DNA of 15,000 nucleotides from Botryococcus braunii. Its lineage: Eukaryota > Chlorophyta > Trebouxiophyceae. A model generated the notes under the pieces. The model saw only the letters and a list, made by a program, of their open reading frames with translations. It did not search any database and was not told the DNA's origin. The stretch is taken from positions 2,501 through 17,500 of the forward strand of contig KV908345.1 of the NCBI GenBank assembly GCA_002005505.1, written 5' to 3'. Made by a program: the position numbers and the translations under genes. Shown piece by piece: positions 1 through 15,000 of the stretch (positions within the stretch are counted from its first letter, which is position 1; each line of letters begins with the position of its first letter).

Positions 1-736
1 TAATGGGTGTGTCGGTGGCATCGTAACAGACATCAGGGGGGATTAACTTTGGTTTCAGCCCCATCAAACCCTACACCTCACCTCCCCGCCCGCATACAGT
101 GCCTTGCTCTACAGGAAACTCCCCCATCAACTAAGGTTTGCGAACCCGTATGTTGCATGGATGTCCTTGACTGTGAGCAAGTGCGTCAAGGTCACTGAGG
201 GTGTATCTGCTGTCGTGTTCGCTATCTCAACTTCATGCTGCCGGTGGTTCTTCTGAAAGTGGTTTGAAGTGGCAGATCCGGTACCAGTTGTACGTCATCA
301 ATGACCTCCAGCGGCCATGTTGTGTCCCGATTGCGCTGAGGTACTGGCCACTTTTTAGATTTGGAGGCGCGACTTCAAAGTTTCTCTCTCTTGTAAGCGG
401 TTCCGATAAGGAATGATGTCTTCAAGCTGTTCTTCATAGGCTGTTTCACCGAGCTTGCGAGGTGTCCATCTTACGAGAAGGTTTGGCGTCCGCAGAGTGC
501 GTAACCTTTACGCAGATCAAATGTTCTTGAAAGGCTTGGATGTACAAGCTGACGTTCAACTACATGGTTTGCCTCTCTCATACACATGCGAAACGGATCG
601 GGAGGAGCCATGGCGAGCTGTAGCATAGAACAGACCAACTTTGCCAGGACGAGGAAAAATAGGGCTTCCACAAGAAATTGGGTCAAAGCGGTTAGCCTGT
701 GGTGCTTTCGAGGCAGAAAGCACCCAGAGCACCAAC
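1..736. other. Upstream region of CUL3, no gene recognised
   Basis: No open frame here encodes a protein I recognise, and short frames on both strands overlap without family motifs. Being directly upstream of the CUL3 start, it probably contains the promoter and 5' leader, but I see no clear TATA box or other defined element. An upstream ATG at 611 opens a short unrelated frame. Confidence 0.4.
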
Positions 737-11365
<10,629 letters not shown>

Positions 11366-11453
11366 GCCACTGGGACCGCCTTCGGCCCAGCACGATGGGC
11401 TATTCAGCAATGCCAAGCGCGCTCCGTGTATGTATCCTTCACTCCACCAAGTA

Positions 11454-11572
11454 TGCTGCTCACTGCAGTACACGCCTTCCCTTCCGCCATGCTGCTCACG
11501 GCAGTATACTCCCCTGCTTCTCCTGCTGCGCATGGCAGTACAACCCACCCCCCCATGCTGCTCACGGCAGTA
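11454..11572 (+). repeat. Four copies of a 17-base hairpin-forming motif after the CUL3 stop
   Basis: TGCTGCTCACGGCAGTA or a near variant occurs at 11454, 11490, 11524 and 11556, with spacings of 36, 34 and 32. Each contains CTGC and GCAG as short inverted arms. The array starts about 90 bases after the stop codon and probably lies in the CUL3 3' untranslated region. Confidence 0.85.
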
Positions 11573-12138
11573 CCGGGTGCCCTGGCGATGGTGGGGTTCG
11601 GCTTTGTAGAATCACAGTGGATGGAGGCGGTGGTGAGGCGTGGGGGCAAAGTGACAATTCTGTTGGTGCCTGAGCATGGGCTAGCTTGAATTGGAATGGA
11701 CTGGACTGGTCTGGCCTCTGTGCCGCTGGCGTGATTTGGGAGCGCTGCTCTCGGGGCGAGCAGGTCCTCCTGGACGTTTGGTTTTGGGGTGTTAACAGTT
11801 TGCTGGGTCAGTGGGTCGACTGAGGCATGAGGTCTCTTGCGTCTATGTCAAGGGGTGAAGAGCGGAGCATGGGTAGCGAGTCATATTTGTAGCCTTTATG
11901 TGCGGAGTTTAATGCCTGGTTTGCGCTAACCTGGCTCTCCACCAATCCAGAGGGGCTTTGTGAGGGGCCAATAGAGTGGGTAGGCGATTTATGTTTCACA
12001 TCAGAATTTTGTTTATAGCTCTGGGAGGTGGGTCAACCTTGCTCGTCGGGAAGGGCAGGCCGTGGATGGACTCTTCTCAGCTGTAATTTGTTATTGGTGT
12101 CCTGCCGCATGTTGGGATGGAGCCTTGGTTCCATGATG

Positions 12139-12147
12139 CCCCCCCCC

Positions 12148-12180
<33 letters not shown>

Positions 12181-12187
12181 TGTGTGT
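12139..12187 (+). repeat. C-run, (CT)n and (GT)n microsatellite
   Basis: A C run (12139-12148) passes into CT repeats to 12163 and then GT repeats to 12187. Intergenic. Confidence 0.93.
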
Positions 12188-12225
12188 ACGCTGAGTCTGC
12201 ATAATTTGGCTGTGTGCTCTTCCCC

Positions 12226-12249
12226 ACCCCCCCCACCCCCGGGGGGGGG
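12226..12249. repeat. C-rich/G9 junction
   Basis: CCCC-A-CCCCCCCC-A-CCCCC is followed directly by nine G and ATGCG, like the C/G junctions in introns 5 and 11. Confidence 0.8.
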
Positions 12250-12782
12250 ATGCGCTTGCATGCAGAGACTCGTACTAATGCAATGCAGAACCATCACATC
12301 TTTTTAAGCCAGCGCCCAAGCCAAAGGTTTATGCTCAACAATGAAGCCTATCCTTTTGGTTTGTCTAAGGATGTCCATTGCTTTATGAAAATACCTTTTC
12401 TGAACATACCTTTTGTGACCACCTTAGCATTCCATGGGAGCTCACTCTCCGATCACAGGTTTGGCTCAAGGATTTCTCCCCCTCCCCCCTTCTTCTAACG
12501 TCAGCTGAGGCATGCCCGATAAGTTCATGTCCTGTGAAGCGGTGGCCAAACCAAAGAGTATGCGAGTGTGCACGCATAATCATGGAAGTGTGCATGTGGG
12601 GACACATGGGGCCATTCCAAACAGGTGATCCTTGCCCTGTTTGCAAAAACGCTACTTGTCGAGCCCGTCAGGATATAGAGCCTGTCAGGACGCACGAGTC
12701 TGTGGCGAGCCTGATTGTAGCAATAGTCGATGGGACCCCAGCCCTTTGCAATTAATTGGAACCTCAAGCCCTGGCAATCTTT

Positions 12783-12975
12783 GAGATCTTCCTCACGATG
12801 CAAAAGCATGAGAGGGGTAGATGGCTGATGTGACTTTGCATATTGACTGATGTAGGCCTCATTTTATCACATCGGTCGATGAAGATCTCATCCACTCGTA
12901 AAGCATGACAGGGGTAGATGGCCAATGTGCAAGTCATAAGTCCCAGAGCAGTCATTCGCCCTTCTCCTGCATGGG
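12783..12975 (+). repeat. ~97-bp diverged tandem duplication
   Basis: GAGATCTTCCTCACG then AAAGCATGAGAGGGGTAGATGG (from about 12783) returns 97 bases later as GAAGATCTCATCCACTCG then AAAGCATGACAGGGGTAGATGG (from about 12879). Copies diverge after the shared block. The second copy runs up to the A tract at 12990. Confidence 0.75.
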
Positions 12976-12988
12976 AGTCAAGCCAGTC

Positions 12989-12989
<1 letters not shown>

Positions 12990-13029
<40 letters not shown>
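12990..13029 (+). repeat. 40-base A tract
   Basis: A pure run of 40 A lies between CCAGTCC and CCCGGTAGG. It could be the tail of a retroposed RNA on the + strand or a simple homopolymer. I do not see clear flanking target-site duplications. Confidence 0.9.
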
Positions 13030-13031
<2 letters not shown>

Positions 13032-13324
13032 CGGTAGGCGGCGAGGGCTTCAAGGGGCAAGATCCACCGGAATCATCATGCATGGGGTGAACAAGTCAAG
13101 TTGCACTACAATGTAGATTCGAAAGTGTTGGCAACACGAGGTCAAAAGTTACCACAGAATGTCCTTCATGTCATTTGATGACATGCGCATTCTGCAGAGT
13201 AATTGCCTCCTCCGGCGAGCATACCCACAAGCAGGCAGGTGCCTCTTTGCCATGCAGAGCACATACAAACGATTGCATTGCATGGATTGCATCTCAGTAG
13301 CTTCTACTGCAGAGGCCTACCGAA

Positions 13325-13429
13325 CTCAAGCACCACTCTGTGTTCTGGAGGAAATCCGTGCTCAAGCACCAGCCTCTGTGTACAGGTAATCCGCGCCCGA
13401 GACCCAGTCGCTGTTGAAGAGATCCGCCC
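13325..13429 (+). repeat. ~35-bp tandem repeat, three copies
   Basis: Units start at 13325 and 13361 (CTCAAGCACCA) and at 13396 (CCCGAGACCCA). Each ends in AATCCGTG/AATCCGCG/GATCCGCC. The last is the most diverged. They are non-coding and downstream of the bL27 stop on the opposite strand. Confidence 0.82.
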
Positions 13430-13588
13430 TCCAATGCTTGTAACCTTCCTAGGTGCTAAGCATCACCACTTCTTGTCGGGGAACTCCCCACCCTCCGACA
13501 TGACCAGAGGCCCCCAGGCACCAAGACAATCCACATCGCGATGAGTGCACCGGGCCTGCCTAAGGCATTCACACCCCCAGAGTTTTCC

Positions 13589-13638
13589 ATCAGTGCACAC
13601 AGGACAGAGATCACCAGTGCACAAAGGACTGAGCTCTC
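13589..13638 (+). repeat. ~24-bp tandem duplication
   Basis: ATCAGTGCACACAGGACAGAG is followed 24 bases later by ACCAGTGCACAAAGGACTGAG, and a further partial unit CACCAGTGG follows. Part of a repeat-rich stretch beside the bL27 3' end. Confidence 0.78.
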
Positions 13639-13762
13639 CACCAGTGGCCAAACCTGTCAAAACCCTCCGACATTTTGTTGAAGGGACCTAAAAACAGTCT
13701 TCCCACCAAGTGCGAAGCGAACAATCTCTGCCTGCTGGTGCGCTTGCTGGACTGAGCACGTG

Positions 13763-13822
13763 AGGACTCAACTGCATGACCTGGGTGTGTAGGAGGTTCA
13801 AATGCATCGCCTAGGGAAGTCG
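13763..13822 (+). repeat. Diverged ~28-bp duplication
   Basis: AGGACTCAACTGCATGACCTGGG and AGGAGGTTCAAATGCATCGCCTAGGG stand 28 bases apart and look like diverged copies. Support is modest. Confidence 0.5.
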
Positions 13823-14035
13823 AATGCTGAACTACCCAATCCCCCCTCTTAAAGGCAAACCCCCTCTATAGCAGCCTGCACGTCTTGCAACCAAGATTAT
13901 CCATGTAAGCCCTTACATTCACGTCGATAATTCCACACATTCTTCATTCAATTACCTCCTCTCAACAGGGGTTGATGGGGCGATGCAACCCCCCCCCCCC
14001 CACCCCGGGGCCTTTTCTCCCCGCATACACTCTCC

Positions 14036-15000
<965 letters not shown>

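Larger units (their letters stand above)
11366..14035. other. Convergent interval: 3' ends of CUL3 and bL27 genes, no gene recognised
   Basis: These 2.67 kb separate the two stop codons. The outer parts must include both 3' untranslated regions, but I cannot place the polyadenylation sites. The interval holds several short tandem arrays, a CT/GT microsatellite, a C-run/G-run junction and a 40-base A tract. Open frames of 60-130 residues on either strand show no family motif. Confidence 0.6.

Noticed and set aside
12525..12809. Minus-strand frame of 94 residues in the intergenic interval
   Set aside because: I could not match it to any family, and it overlaps the tandem duplication at its end.
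13913..13917. TGTAA polyadenylation signal for bL27 on the minus strand, about 120 bases after the stop
   Set aside because: A five-base motif is expected by chance at this frequency, and the lineage is not established as one that uses TGTAA.

Overview
This window is nuclear eukaryotic DNA carrying two spliced protein-coding genes that converge tail to tail. The organism looks like an intron-rich member of the green lineage (green alga or streptophyte alga). The main evidence is the cullin. Its length, its GSWPTQ motif, its direct SAD-to-KHELNVST spacing without the insertion seen in animal CUL3, and its VEEDRKPQIEAAIVRIMK segment are all of plant type. Small exons, introns of 0.2-1.2 kb and abundant CA/GT microsatellites argue against a prokaryote or a compact genome. 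The species cannot be named from the sequence.

Region by region. Positions 1-736 contain no gene I can support and probably hold the promoter and 5' leader of the first gene. Positions 737-11365 (+ strand) hold a complete CUL3-type cullin gene. I resolved 15 coding exons whose phases all agree and give 2199 coding bases (732 residues plus stop). Positions 11366-14035 are the interval between the two stop codons: two 3' ends plus short tandem repeats, one 40-base A tract, and no supportable gene. Positions 14036-15000 (- strand) hold the last three coding exons of an organellar bL27 ribosomal protein gene, whose 5' part lies beyond the window.

The two genes are not functionally linked. The cullin is the scaffold of BTB-adaptor ubiquitin ligases, and bL27 is part of an organellar large ribosomal subunit.

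I found no new multi-gene system. What is unusual is the structure of the cullin gene. Two of its 14 introns (6 and 10) appear to use GC instead of GT donors. Three exon boundaries (5' edge of exon 8, 3' edge of exon 11, 5' part of exon 13) are duplicated into the adjoining intron as tandem or decayed copies. Exons 9 and 13 each have a long CA tract in the upstream intron and a long GT tract in the downstream intron, so their flanks could pair in the pre-mRNA. All identifications come from reading the sequence and from knowledge of the families; no search was run.
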